Source: Nitrososphaeraceae archaeon
Lineage (GTDB): Archaea; Thermoproteota; Nitrososphaeria; Nitrososphaerales; Nitrososphaeraceae
Length of the DNA stretch: 64,000 bases
Direction: 5' to 3'
Assembly: GCA_019246625.1 (NCBI GenBank)
Contig: JAFAQB010000266.1
Span: 1-64,000, forward strand
The notes beneath the pieces were generated by a model. The model saw only the letters and a list, made by a program, of their open reading frames with translations, did no database searches and was not told the DNA's origin. The stretch's first letter is position 1. The number at the start of each line of letters is the position of its first letter. This document shows, piece after piece, positions 8,008-17,015 of this stretch. Made by a program: the position numbers and the translations under genes.

Positions 8008-9423
8008 ATGCGTATCGTTATGAAATTTGGTGGGACTGCGATAAATTCCGCCGACAAGGTTATTCATGTTGCCAACATAATAAAATCACAAAAGGAGGGA
8101 AATAATGATGTCATAGTAGTTATTTCCGCTATGCGTGGAATGACGGATGAACTATTAGCTATGTCAGAGGATGTTAAGAAAGGCGATAAAGTTTCGATCA
8201 CAAGTTTTCTCGAAAATACGACTAAAAGTCATCTGAGTGTTATAGACATGGCAGTTAAGGATGTGAAATTAAAAAATGAAGCTAAATATGCAACAACTAT
8301 GTTGCTTAAAGAATTAAAGGACATCTTAGGAGGCATTGTTCTCCTGACAGAAATAACTCCGAAATCTTTGGATTATATAATGTCATTTGGAGAGCGACTC
8401 TCCACTCCGATTGTCTCATTTGTATTGCGTGATTTAGGAATGGCCGCTGAACATTTAACTGGCAAAGAGGCTGGAATCTTGACTGACTCTAATTTTGGCG
8501 AAGCGCGGCCACTAATGGATACTACAAAACTTCGACTGGTACATAAGATCGAGCCACTATTAAAAGCAAATGTTATACCTGTAATAACTGGCTTCATCGG
8601 AGCAGATCAGCATGGCAACATTACAACGATAGGTAGAGGTGGGTCAGATTATGCTGCTACAATAATTTCTGCAGGTATAAATGCTGACGAGGTATGGTTG
8701 TGGAGTGATGTAGATGGACTAATGACCGCTGATCCTAAAATCGTCAGAGATGCTACAGTAATTAAAGAGGTATCATTTGCAGAGGCAATGGAAATGGCTC
8801 TATTTGGTGCCAAATATATGCATCCTCGAGCCCTTGAACCAGTGATAGACACAAAAATTCCAGTTAGAATACGAAATACCTTCAACCTACAGCATCAAGG
8901 AACAGTTATTTCGCAGGACCTACCTAAAGAATCTCAAAAGATAGTTAAGTCTATTACTGCGATTCGTCATACTGCGTTGATTGATGTTGGCGGAGGTGGA
9001 GGAATGGTGGGAGCTCCTGGAATGGCTGCAAAGATCTTTTACGCGCTAGCGAAAAATAAAGTGAATATTATGATGATTTCTCAAAGCCCGTCTGAATCTA
9101 GTATTTCCATGGTTGTGAGAAAGAATGACTTAGACAAGGCGATAACGACCCTCGATTTAAATCTGCTCGGAAAGGTTGTAAAACAAGTGAGTGTGAATGA
9201 TGATGTTGCAGTAGTAGCCGTTGTAGGATCCGGCATGCGTGGAATAAAAGGAGTAGCGGCAAGGGTTTTCAATGCAGTTGCAAAAAGAAATGTCAATGTC
9301 ATAATGATTGCACAGGGATCATCAGAGCTGAACTTGGCTTTCGTTGTTAAGGATAGTGATTGCGAACAAGCTGTAAGAGCATTACACGATGAGTTTGAAT
9401 TAGGCAAGATTGGATTAAATTAG
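8008..9423 (+). CDS. lysC: Aspartate kinase
   Basis: Phosphorylates L-aspartate in the first step toward threonine, methionine and, in many archaea, lysine. Of 471 residues, the first 300 are the amino-acid-kinase fold: MKFGGTAI at 5-12, the SFGERLSTPI substrate segment and GRGGSDYAATI. Two ACT domains (about 320-390 and 395-465) provide allosteric feedback control by end-product amino acids. No homoserine dehydrogenase domain is fused. Confidence 0.94.
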   Translation: MRIVMKFGGTAINSADKVIHVANIIKSQKEGNNDVIVVISAMRGMTDELLAMSEDVKKGDKVSITSFLENTTKSHLSVIDMAVKDVKLKNEAKYATTMLLKELKDILGGIVLLTEITPKSLDYIMSFGERLSTPIVSFVLRDLGMAAEHLTGKEAGILTDSNFGEARPLMDTTKLRLVHKIEPLLKANVIPVITGFIGADQHGNITTIGRGGSDYAATIISAGINADEVWLWSDVDGLMTADPKIVRDATVIKEVSFAEAMEMALFGAKYMHPRALEPVIDTKIPVRIRNTFNLQHQGTVISQDLPKESQKIVKSITAIRHTALIDVGGGGGMVGAPGMAAKIFYALAKNKVNIMMISQSPSESSISMVVRKNDLDKAITTLDLNLLGKVVKQVSVNDDVAVVAVVGSGMRGIKGVAARVFNAVAKRNVNVIMIAQGSSELNLAFVVKDSDCEQAVRALHDEFELGKIGLN

Positions 9424-9558
9424 CAATGTTGACGTTATGCTACTGTAATGTTAGAATTATCATATGAGATGTTATATAAATTAGTTCTCTATTTAGCCAA
9501 TTGTCAAGATGGATAAATTGATATGTTTTTTTATATCAAAGACTAATATAGTTGTTGA

Positions 9559-9912
9559 ATGGTAAAGCGTGCCAGTAGGCAAGTAAGACAACTGACGGAG
9601 ATAGCTTTATTAAGTCAATCTAGAACTAGCCAGCAACAGCTATGCCTAAAGACCCTTTCAATCCATAACTATTTGCAGTTAGCTGAGCTAAAGCGAAGTG
9701 TCTCAGATAAGAACGAGCCAGTTATTCTGATTGCCAGAATTACACCCATAATGTTAGATAATCCAGAGGACGGACATAAATTATTGAACGAGCTGTATTT
9801 GATAGCCAAGAAAAATAACTATTCTATCTTTAGACTAGGAGAAGAACGGATTATTCTAGCCCCAATTGAGGTGCAAGTAAAGAAAGATAAGGAGCTTATA
9901 CATAAAGAATAA
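9559..9912 (+). CDS. sepF: SepF-like cell division protein
   Basis: 117 residues. The core LCLKTLSIHNYLQLAELKRS then VILIARITPIML and the ending FRLGEERIILAPIEV fit the SepF (DUF552) fold. In Euryarchaeota SepF anchors FtsZ to the membrane. The N-terminus VKRASRQVRQLTEIALL could serve as an amphipathic membrane anchor. An FtsZ-like gene lies 14 kb away at 23373. Transcribed alone. Confidence 0.75.
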   Translation: MVKRASRQVRQLTEIALLSQSRTSQQQLCLKTLSIHNYLQLAELKRSVSDKNEPVILIARITPIMLDNPEDGHKLLNELYLIAKKNNYSIFRLGEERIILAPIEVQVKKDKELIHKE

Positions 9913-10090
9913 ACCAGTTGACTAATGTTAACGAAAGGCATTTTAAACCTGCAGATTTATAATATCTAAACAAGAATTAGCTACGCTATCTATAACCATA
10001 TAATGTCATTTATAATTATTAAATATAGAAATAGTATTGTCACAAGTGAGGAGAAGAACAATTGACAATTGGTATGCTCATTGTGTTTCT

Positions 10091-10278
10091 CTAATTGATA
10101 TCGTGCATTTTGATACTACTCTTCTGCGGATCTACATCAAATTTTGTATCCAGTTCTTTCTTTTTCAAAGGTAGTTCTTTCTATATACCTTCGATATCCA
10201 TACCAGTTGGATCAAAGGTCATTACCGTATTAGGAGAACCTTCTGCACTACAAGTAACTTTTACTGTTGTGGTCATAC
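10091..10278 (-). pseudogene. Broken small gene with a frameshift and an in-frame stop
   Basis: On the minus strand an ATG at 10278 starts MTTTVKK. One base missing in a run of six A then throws the frame; restoring it gives VTCSAEGSPNTVMTFDPTG and MDIEGI before a TAG. The same frame continues KELPLKKKELDTKFDVDPQK to a TAG at 10091. The pieces read as one protein of about 62 residues with two lesions. A sequencing error would explain only the first of them. Confidence 0.45.
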
Positions 10279-10373
10279 ATCAATAAATGGTGTTAATTTA
10301 TTTATTCATTGCTTGTCTGTTGCAGTAGCCATACAGCACTCAAAAGAGCATCTAGAAAATATGAGCACAATTG

Positions 10374-10538
10374 TTAATATAAGCTGTGGGATTTTATTTT
10401 TAATATATCCTCTACTTTAATTTCTTCTATTTCTTCAAACCATTTGCTCAAATCAATGCCGATTGCATTAGTTACTTGTAGGCAATACCCAACATAATGA
10501 CTGCCTTTTGTTGAAAGATATATGAAAACTATTTCAAG
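10374..10538 (-). pseudogene. C-terminal gene fragment beside a transposase remnant
   Basis: A protein-like frame without a start reads LEIVFIYLSTKGSHYVGY, then TNAIGIDLSKWFEEIEEI and a lysine-rich tail to TAA at 10374. It ends abruptly at the edge of the transposase remnant beginning at 10522. The simplest reading is a host gene cut by an insertion sequence. The family is not recognised. Confidence 0.45.
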
Positions 10539-11172
10539 TCACATCCATACAAATAAGCAAACTACAAGCAACATGTATATCGCGTCTGCGCTTCGTATAA
10601 CAGCCGACATCAATTCAAACGCGGTACTGCAGCACATGAAATCACATGGAGATGTTGGAGCTGGTAGACCCTTCAAGTTGAAAACCAAAGAAAGATTGTC
10701 GTTGATGCTTCTAGTCTATTATAGACTGTATATTACATATACACTTTCACGATTTCTGTTTGATCTTGACCAGAGTAATGTTTGTAGGGATATATCCATT
10801 ATGGAACCACTTATCAAACTGTCTGTTCCATTGCCAAAGAAGTTGTATAAGCGTACAAGAAGAAGGCTTAGAATAATCATCCTACGACTCCTCTGCAAGT
10901 TGCAAATCTCTCTCCTTGACCTTGGCTACTTGGGAGTTAAGAATGACCTTCCCACTGTAAAGTATGTATTGTCATTTAGAAAGAATAGGAAGAGAAGTGA
11001 ACTCTCAAATGAAGAAAAGAGACACAATAGAAAACATTCGAAACTAAGGGTAGTAGTCGAACATACTGTGAGCAGGATCAAAAAATTTGAAATAATGGGT
11101 ACTAAATTTAGAAACAAGCTTGGAAGATATGATCATGCTTCTGACATAGTTAGTTTTAGGACTCTAACATAA
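10522..11172 (+). pseudogene. Internally deleted IS5-family (DDE_Tnp_4) transposase
   Basis: An open frame of 216 codons that reads as a transposase with its middle missing. The N-terminal part has the helix-turn-helix (ERLSLMLLVYYRLYITYTLS, FDLDQSNVCRDI). After RRRLR about 60-80 residues expected to contain the first catalytic Asp are gone. The C-terminal part keeps the second Asp (LDLGYLGV) and the Glu region (VVVEHTVSRIKKF). Without the first Asp it cannot be active. Homology begins near codon 18. No terminal inverted repeats were identified. Confidence 0.75.
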
Positions 11173-11589
11173 CAGGACTACACTCAACCATCATAAAGAG
11201 ATTTTCTTTCATAATTACGCAATAGGTCTATTGTCTATCTTTGGATTCAATTGATTTTTCTAACCTTTAATTCTAATTTTATCATTATGGTCGATGACAA
11301 ACTGTTGGAATCAATTCATATTTTACCTGTCACTTATTTTGTGGTAACTTTTTGATGTCAAGCGCACATCTCCTTTCTAATTTCTGCATTTATTGTCAGT
11401 GCGCGCTTTCAGACTAAATGTCAGTTTATTTTAAGGATGTAAAAAAATAATATTGGACTACAATTTCGGGAATCATTTGATTCATCTAGGGATGGATTTG
11501 ATTACCGCTTAATCAAATGGATTATGACGATCCAGAAAGGTAAATAGGTATGCTATACTATTCTCACAATTAAGAAAATAATAATAAAA
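11173..11589. other. Gap downstream of transposase remnant
   Basis: No gene was recognised. The stretch probably includes the old right end of the insertion sequence. Near its right end lies the 9-bp inverted repeat at 11496-11518, about 70 bases before the MEDS gene start. Confidence 0.4.
11496..11518. promoter_or_regulatory. Inverted repeat upstream of MEDS gene
   Basis: ATTTGATTA and its exact complement TAATCAAAT flank the five bases ccgct. A related AATCATTTGATT lies just upstream at about 11471. This is a candidate operator for the MEDS-domain gene starting at 11590. Confidence 0.45.
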
Positions 11590-12168
11590 ATGGAAAAGGA
11601 TAGTTTTAGAAACACAGATAGAAATCAAATATTGGAAAGTATAATGAATAGTAAATTTGGAGAGCATAATATCGTGTTGTATTCTGATATCAGTACATTG
11701 CCATATCTTTACTCACACTATAGCAAAAGATCATCGGAATCATTAAATGAAATAGTTCTTATCTTACCACATTATCAGTCGATAACAGATGTAAATGACA
11801 TCTTAAAAAAGAGTGGTGTCGATATTGACAGGAACAAAAAAGAAGGCTCAATTGTAGTTGTAGAATCAAAAAAAGCATATTATAGTTTGACTGATCAGTT
11901 TGTTGGAATAATGATTATGGGGGATATGTTGCTTCAGCGTGCAAAGAAACTAAACAAGACAGGTATAACCGTAATTTCCGACATGGGTCTATTCTTTCAT
12001 CTAGATAGATTAGACAACTTAATCAGATGGGAGACTGAACTATCTTCATCTATATATGCCAAGAAAGTGAGGATACTATGCAATTACAGTCAAACTGATT
12101 TCGGAACGCTTAACGAAGATCAGAGGCAGCATCTAATTGAGAGTCATAGTAAAATCATCATTGAATAA
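11590..12168 (+). CDS. MEDS-domain (DcmR-like sensory) protein
   Basis: 192 residues resembling the MEDS sensory domain (PF14417) first noted in DcmR of methylotrophs and in methanogens. The pattern includes GEHNIVLYSDISTLPYLYSH, the EIVLILPHYQSITDV strand-loop and the ITVISDMGLFFHL region. There is no output domain, so it may act by binding a ligand or partner. Orphan MEDS proteins are numerous in soil Thaumarchaeota. It sits in a decayed region beside a transposase remnant. Confidence 0.7.
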   Translation: MEKDSFRNTDRNQILESIMNSKFGEHNIVLYSDISTLPYLYSHYSKRSSESLNEIVLILPHYQSITDVNDILKKSGVDIDRNKKEGSIVVVESKKAYYSLTDQFVGIMIMGDMLLQRAKKLNKTGITVISDMGLFFHLDRLDNLIRWETELSSSIYAKKVRILCNYSQTDFGTLNEDQRQHLIESHSKIIIE

Positions 12169-12269
12169 ATTAATTACAAACGTGCAGCTGAAGGCTACAC
12201 TTAATATCCTATTAGTCTACACTAGGCATCGAGCTATTTGCAAGTATAAGAAGGAGCAATTATTCAAAG

Positions 12270-12509
12270 TCAAGTATAATACTTTTCTATTTTCTTTTCT
12301 TCATTGTAAAATAGTCCGAGGTGAGTCCTGCCTTTATAAAATATTTCACTTCTAAACTCATAGCTATTCTTCGTATTATCATAGAAATCTTTTTTATGCC
12401 GGTCCGATTTGCTTTCAGCTTCCTTAGCAAACTGCTTAGTTGCCTGCCACCTGTAGATAAACTTGCCGACTATTGGAGGATTTTCTATTCGGTTTAAAGG
12501 GTCAATGTT
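12270..12509 (-). pseudogene. Open gene fragment lacking a start
   Basis: 79 protein-like codons begin directly after a TAA at 12510-12512: PLNRIENPPIVGKFIYRWQA, then a charged helix and the ending EEKKIEKYYT. There is no ATG, GTG or TTG at its head; an ATG further upstream is in the same frame but is blocked by that TAA. Probably a gene with a nonsense mutation or lost 5' part. Family not recognised. Confidence 0.4.
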
Positions 12510-12577
12510 TTAGCCCGTTCTAAAGTTACTAATTATGATATGTGGAAGCAGAACCATATTCCACTAGCATCTTGTTC

Positions 12578-12775
12578 TTAACACATATAGAATCCATTAA
12601 ATACTTTTCTAACTGGTACAATTTGAGGTCCTATTCTTTCAATTGGCTCTTCAGCAGGGAGTATATGTATGTACTTTACTTCATTCCACGGATCATCTGG
12701 GATATGTCTTATCGTTGGAACGTGTTGTTGTTTCCTTTTGTAAACGTCAATGATATATGTAAAACAAAAGAACAT
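12578..12775 (-). CDS. Possible small protein or gene fragment, 65 residues
   Basis: Reads with a protein-like pattern: HVPTIRHIPDDPWNEVKYIH, then LPAEEPIERIGPQIVPVRKV and a FNGFYM end. Function unknown. It lies on the same strand as, and directly upstream of, the fragment at 12270-12509; both may be pieces of one decayed gene. The AUG-proximal residues (MFFCFTYII) look less protein-like, so the true start may be later. Confidence 0.35.
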   Translation of the reverse strand: MFFCFTYIIDVYKRKQQHVPTIRHIPDDPWNEVKYIHILPAEEPIERIGPQIVPVRKVFNGFYMC

Positions 12776-13061
12776 GTTTATCTGTTAAATTAAACATCTA
12801 TATTTTTGTGATAGGTTCTAAACAAAATCAGCAGAATCACAAAGACATCCAATTTAGTATGCTCCTACGAGTCTGCTTGATTGGGGAACTCTAACATAAT
12901 CTTTGTTATGGTACGCATTCTTAATCAGGTTTCTCTATATTATCGTTTGCTAATTTTAATCAATGGTGATTATAGACTATGATGATCATTCGATTTCAGC
13001 AACTCATGCGATTGTTCAATATAGACCACACTATGTGAGCCTCATCAGCCAGTCAATATCA

Positions 13062-14594
13062 CTAATTGGAAATATCTAGATCCTTATGTGGGTTTCCAAC
13101 CATATTCTCTGGAACAACAATCTTGTCGAATTTCTCTGGACTAATGTAGCCAGATTCAACTGCTGCATCGCGTAGAGTTTTACTTTCATCAAATGCTTTA
13201 TGTGCTATGGCAGAGGCCTTATCATAGCCTATTACTGGGCTTAGGGCAGTGACCAGCATCAATGACTCATTTACATATTTAGTGATCCTATTTTGGTCCA
13301 GTGTTATTCCCTCAATGCTGTATCTGCGTAGTTTATCACACGAGTCACCGAGGATGCGTATAGATTGAAGGACATTCTTTATGATTATTGGTCGCATTGT
13401 GTTGAGTTCAAGATTCCCCTGCGAGCCGGCAATGGCTACAACATTATCATTTCCAATCACTTGTATGCATACCATTATCATAGCCTCTTCTTGCGTAGGA
13501 TTGACTTTTCCCGGCATTATCGAAGATCCTGGTTCGTTAGCAGGCAGGTTTAATTCATGTAAACCGGCGCGAGGACCACATGCAAGCCAACGAATATCAT
13601 TTGCAATCTTCATTAGTGAAACAGCAAGCCCTCGCAATGCTGCACTAGTATGAACCATACCATCAAGAGATCCGAGGGCTGCGAATTTGTTTGGAGCGCT
13701 GATAAATGGATGGCTGGTCAATCTCGCAATTATTGCTGCGATCTTGGGTCCGAAATCGGGCAAGCTATTGAGTCCTGTTCCCACAGCAGTACCTCCAGCG
13801 GCTAACTTGTAGAGATTTTTCATTGACTGTTTAATATTGTCTAGAGAATCCGTCAATTGAGTCATGTAGCCAGACCATTCTTGTCCCACTGTGATTGGAG
13901 TTGCATCTTGTAAATGAGTCCGCCCAATTTTGATTACATCGACCCATTTAATGGCTTTCTCCCTTATGGCATTTATAAGTGCCTCGACGTTAGGAAAAAG
14001 ATGGTTTGCAATTTCTAGTACCGTTGCGATATGCATAGCTGTTGGAAATGTGTCATTAGAAGACTGAGACATATTCACATGGTCGTTAGGATGTATTGGC
14101 TCTTTACTTCCAATCACACCGCCAACAAGTTCAATAGCTCGATTAGAGATCACTTCGTTAACGTTCATATTTGTTTGAGTACCAGAGCCTGTCTGCCACA
14201 CGTAGAGTGGAAACTCGCTATCAAGTTTCTCAGCGATTACTTCGTCGGCTACATTAATTATAACATCAGCTTTGTCCTTTGATAACACACCTGCTTCAGC
14301 ATTAACTATGGCTGCTGCTTTTTTCACATAACCATATGCGTGATAGACTGCCTTAGGCATACGATCATCCCCAATCGAAAAATGTACCAGTGAGCGCTGT
14401 GTCTGCGCTCCCCAATAATGCTCGGCGGGAACTTCTATCGCGCCCATCGAATCTGACTCTACTCTTGTGCCTGATCTTCTAGGTTTGGAATGGGCCGTGT
14501 CATCGATACTATCAGTTTTTGAAATAGGATCTCCATTTTTTTCCCCCTTGTTTTTCTTTTTAGCTCTGATGTAGTTGTTGTTATTACCTTCCAT
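13062..14594 (-). CDS. fumC: Fumarate hydratase, class II
   Basis: Interconverts fumarate and malate in the citric acid cycle or in the reductive branches of the 3-hydroxypropionate/4-hydroxybutyrate pathway. It has the fumarase/aspartase signature GSSIMPGKVNP, the catalytic GRTHLQDATP segment and the N-terminal motif DSMGAIEVPAEHYWGAQTQR. The conserved part is preceded by about 41 hydrophilic residues rich in Asn and Lys, which class II fumarases normally lack. I chose ATG 14594 because a TATA-like sequence (14631-14638) and an AGGAGG motif precede it; an ATG at 14630 would sit right on the TATA box. Confidence 0.93.
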   Translation of the reverse strand: MEGNNNNYIRAKKKNKGEKNGDPISKTDSIDDTAHSKPRRSGTRVESDSMGAIEVPAEHYWGAQTQRSLVHFSIGDDRMPKAVYHAYGYVKKAAAIVNAEAGVLSKDKADVIINVADEVIAEKLDSEFPLYVWQTGSGTQTNMNVNEVISNRAIELVGGVIGSKEPIHPNDHVNMSQSSNDTFPTAMHIATVLEIANHLFPNVEALINAIREKAIKWVDVIKIGRTHLQDATPITVGQEWSGYMTQLTDSLDNIKQSMKNLYKLAAGGTAVGTGLNSLPDFGPKIAAIIARLTSHPFISAPNKFAALGSLDGMVHTSAALRGLAVSLMKIANDIRWLACGPRAGLHELNLPANEPGSSIMPGKVNPTQEEAMIMVCIQVIGNDNVVAIAGSQGNLELNTMRPIIIKNVLQSIRILGDSCDKLRRYSIEGITLDQNRITKYVNESLMLVTALSPVIGYDKASAIAHKAFDESKTLRDAAVESGYISPEKFDKIVVPENMVGNPHKDLDISN

Positions 14595-14721
14595 TGCTAA
14601 ATTCCAAGTCCTCCTTCTCGAGTCGTTCATTTATACGCTGCCACATAGCTACCTTAACTTTTCTTATGATATTGTTGATTCTAAGCCTCCCAGGATTTTT
14701 ATTCAGCAGGCTGTACAAGAG

Positions 14722-15224
14722 TTGGTATAGATTAACCGGATTTAATATTACACACGCATCACATCACAGTACTACTATACTGAGCGAGCCAAACTGAGGA
14801 GAAGGAAATATGCTAAACTATCAATAGGCGCCGATGTTCTAAAACAAATAATCTATAACATAAAGGTGAGAAGAGCTCCAACAAGACATGATAATATAGA
14901 TAGATTTTAAACCGGTTATAACCAAGATGTCTGAAATTCTTCCATTATCTGTTGTTGTTGTAGGTGACAAGGGGTTATGACAGTGAAGAGAATCATATTA
15001 CTTAGTACTCCAAGACGCTCTACCATCAGCGTAACAAAGACGAAACTATAGTGTCTGTGATAAAGAGGCTTTTTGGAGAACATATCCGTTCCCTGCATGT
15101 CATAACACAGAATAGGGAATTATCATTACAATGTATCGCTTACAATATGAACAGATTAACTAACCTTGCAATTATAATGATGATCTCTACAGAGCCGATA
15201 CAGACATCCGCTTTTTATATATAG
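14722..15224 (+). pseudogene. Frameshifted and deleted IS transposase remnant
   Basis: Three frames together read as a DDE transposase of a kind common in soil Thaumarchaeota. Pieces are LTGFNITHASHHSTTILSE, then KLRRRKYAKLSIGADVLK and RRAPTRHDNID, then a shift to VITKMSEILPLSVVVVGDKG, another shift to YDSEENHIT, and after a gap TLYHQRNKDETIVSVIKRLF and QNRELSLQCIAYNMNRLTN. The first catalytic Asp is replaced, the middle is deleted and at least two frameshifts are present. It belongs to a different group from the remnant at 10522. Confidence 0.7.
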
Positions 15225-15410
15225 CACACGCTCTGGTTATGAGAGAAGGTGCCAGAAAAGCTACTTTGAGAGTGGCTCTACAGATCAGGAGAAGAGTTAC
15301 GTGATAGGATGTTTTATGTCGCTCATATATATAATTCTATCAATCATGCGTCCTCTTATTAACTTAAAATATATACTTGTTCATAACCAATTTAATATAC
15401 AATCATTAAA

Positions 15411-17006
15411 ATGAAGACAGTCACAATAGCTCTTTTATCACTCCAATTATTACTAGGATCGTTATTCATCGTTCCCGTACTTGTTAATGGATCGTCTGAA
15501 AATCAGTTGTTGTTGCCGGCTAAATTTTTCGCTCCCAGTAACCATACTAAGACAAACGTGTCTGTTGCTAATGAATCAACAAAATCAATCACGAAAATAA
15601 GAAACTTTGGAATGTGGGCACCCTATCAACAACCTCTCGAATCGATCGAAAACACTACCGAGCAAAAAAAAGCAATAGATGCTATTGTAAAGCAAGGTTA
15701 CAGTGAATATTATTTTGCTATGAGTGATTTTAAGTCTAAACTAGGAACATCAATGACAGAAAATCTATTGCAATCGGCTGATGGCAGCAAACTGAGGATA
15801 ATAATAATATTGCTGCCACCATCGGAAGCTGGGCCTAAAGGAAACTTTGATTGGAATGGTTGGATTGAATATCTTAATTCCCTTAAAACAAGACATCCAT
15901 CATCCTTGGATGGATTTGTTATAGATGACTTCAATTTTTTTAATAATGGCGTACATACAAATAAGCAAAATAACAATGATAGTAATAAGAATCATCATGA
16001 TGCAAACAATAATGCAATAAAATTTCCTAAAGAAAACGTCAGTTTTATGATTAAATCAAATCTTGAGGAAGCCTTACAGAAAAAGAGGCAAGACTTGCAC
16101 TTTTATCCACTTCTTTACTTTGAAGGAGTCAAGACAAATGATGTAAAAAGAACCTATTATAACAATACTGACGGAATTATTGTGGCAAGTACTGATTACT
16201 ACAATGTAACAGAACTCGCTCATAACCTAAACGTATTCTCAAAGGTCTTTAATAATAAACCTATCAGATATGTCGTTTACACTGCTAGAACTTCTACATA
16301 TATCAATCAAAACTTTAGTCCACCCTCGGATCGTCTTATATTATCAACGTTATCTATAGCAAACAAATCTGGAGTTGTTAAAGGTATAATAGTATGGCGT
16401 AATACGAATAGTCCAGTTATACGTGATTATCTTTCTAACATGAACGATACACGATATCTATCAGTTGTATCTATGATGGAAAAATTACAAATGAGGGATG
16501 AGAATATCAGTAGTAGATATGGAATGTATAATCCATTTACCGTTTCTACACAACAGGAGGAACAACAAAGTCTGAAGAATCATAATCACCGCTATAGCGA
16601 CAAAAGTACTTATGGGAAAACTAAGGAGGATAATAGTAACATTATCTCATCATCCCCTCCTCCAAGGCTTGGAATTAGTACCTTCGATTTAACTCCTGCT
16701 GTGGCGGAAGACATGAGGTTGCCAATAAACTATAAGGGAGCTGTAGTACAGTCAGTTATTGTAGGAAGCCCTGCATATAAAGCAGGTATTAGAGGCACAA
16801 CATTAGACGCAGATCAGAGCGGATATTTAATAAAAAAAGGCGATGTGATTATATCAGTAGATGGACACAAAATCAATGGAGCAAAAGATATTCTTAAGCA
16901 AATGAAGAAAAAACAATTAGGTGATATGTTGACCCTCACTGTCAATACAAATGGTCAAATAAGGAATTTGAATGCGAAGTTGGAATCATTATCGCCGCGT
17001 TACTGA
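15411..17006 (+). CDS. Secreted protein with C-terminal PDZ domain
   Basis: 531 residues. A signal peptide spans about 1-27 (TIALLSLQLLLGSLFIVPVL). The large middle region (about 65-360) alternates helices and hydrophobic strands such as LRIIIILLPP and DGFVIDDFNFF, like a TIM-barrel glycoside-hydrolase fold, though no active site is certain. A low-complexity polar linker follows. Residues 415-528 form a PDZ domain (LGISTFDLTPAVAEDM, GAVVQSVIVGSPAYKAGI, KKGDVIISVDG). No protease triad precedes the PDZ, so it is not HtrA. It probably works at the cell surface. Confidence 0.75.
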   Translation: MKTVTIALLSLQLLLGSLFIVPVLVNGSSENQLLLPAKFFAPSNHTKTNVSVANESTKSITKIRNFGMWAPYQQPLESIENTTEQKKAIDAIVKQGYSEYYFAMSDFKSKLGTSMTENLLQSADGSKLRIIIILLPPSEAGPKGNFDWNGWIEYLNSLKTRHPSSLDGFVIDDFNFFNNGVHTNKQNNNDSNKNHHDANNNAIKFPKENVSFMIKSNLEEALQKKRQDLHFYPLLYFEGVKTNDVKRTYYNNTDGIIVASTDYYNVTELAHNLNVFSKVFNNKPIRYVVYTARTSTYINQNFSPPSDRLILSTLSIANKSGVVKGIIVWRNTNSPVIRDYLSNMNDTRYLSVVSMMEKLQMRDENISSRYGMYNPFTVSTQQEEQQSLKNHNHRYSDKSTYGKTKEDNSNIISSSPPPRLGISTFDLTPAVAEDMRLPINYKGAVVQSVIVGSPAYKAGIRGTTLDADQSGYLIKKGDVIISVDGHKINGAKDILKQMKKKQLGDMLTLTVNTNGQIRNLNAKLESLSPRY

Positions 17007-17015
17007 GTACTGTGC

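Noticed and set aside
10095-10286. Plus-strand open frame of 63 codons
   Set aside because: Antisense to the broken minus-strand gene at 10091-10278, and its Ser/Phe/Ile-rich composition is that of a shadow frame.
12542-12793. Plus-strand open frame of 83 codons
   Set aside because: Mirror of the more protein-like minus-strand frame at 12578-12775; very rich in Tyr, Phe and Ser.
14594-14797. Plus-strand open frame of 67 codons
   Set aside because: Overlaps the fumarase start region; only its last part, LTGFNITHASHHSTTILSE, is meaningful and belongs to the transposase remnant.
15411-17006. HtrA/DegP-type serine protease
   Set aside because: A PDZ domain is present, but there is no GNSGG-type active site or trypsin-like domain before it.
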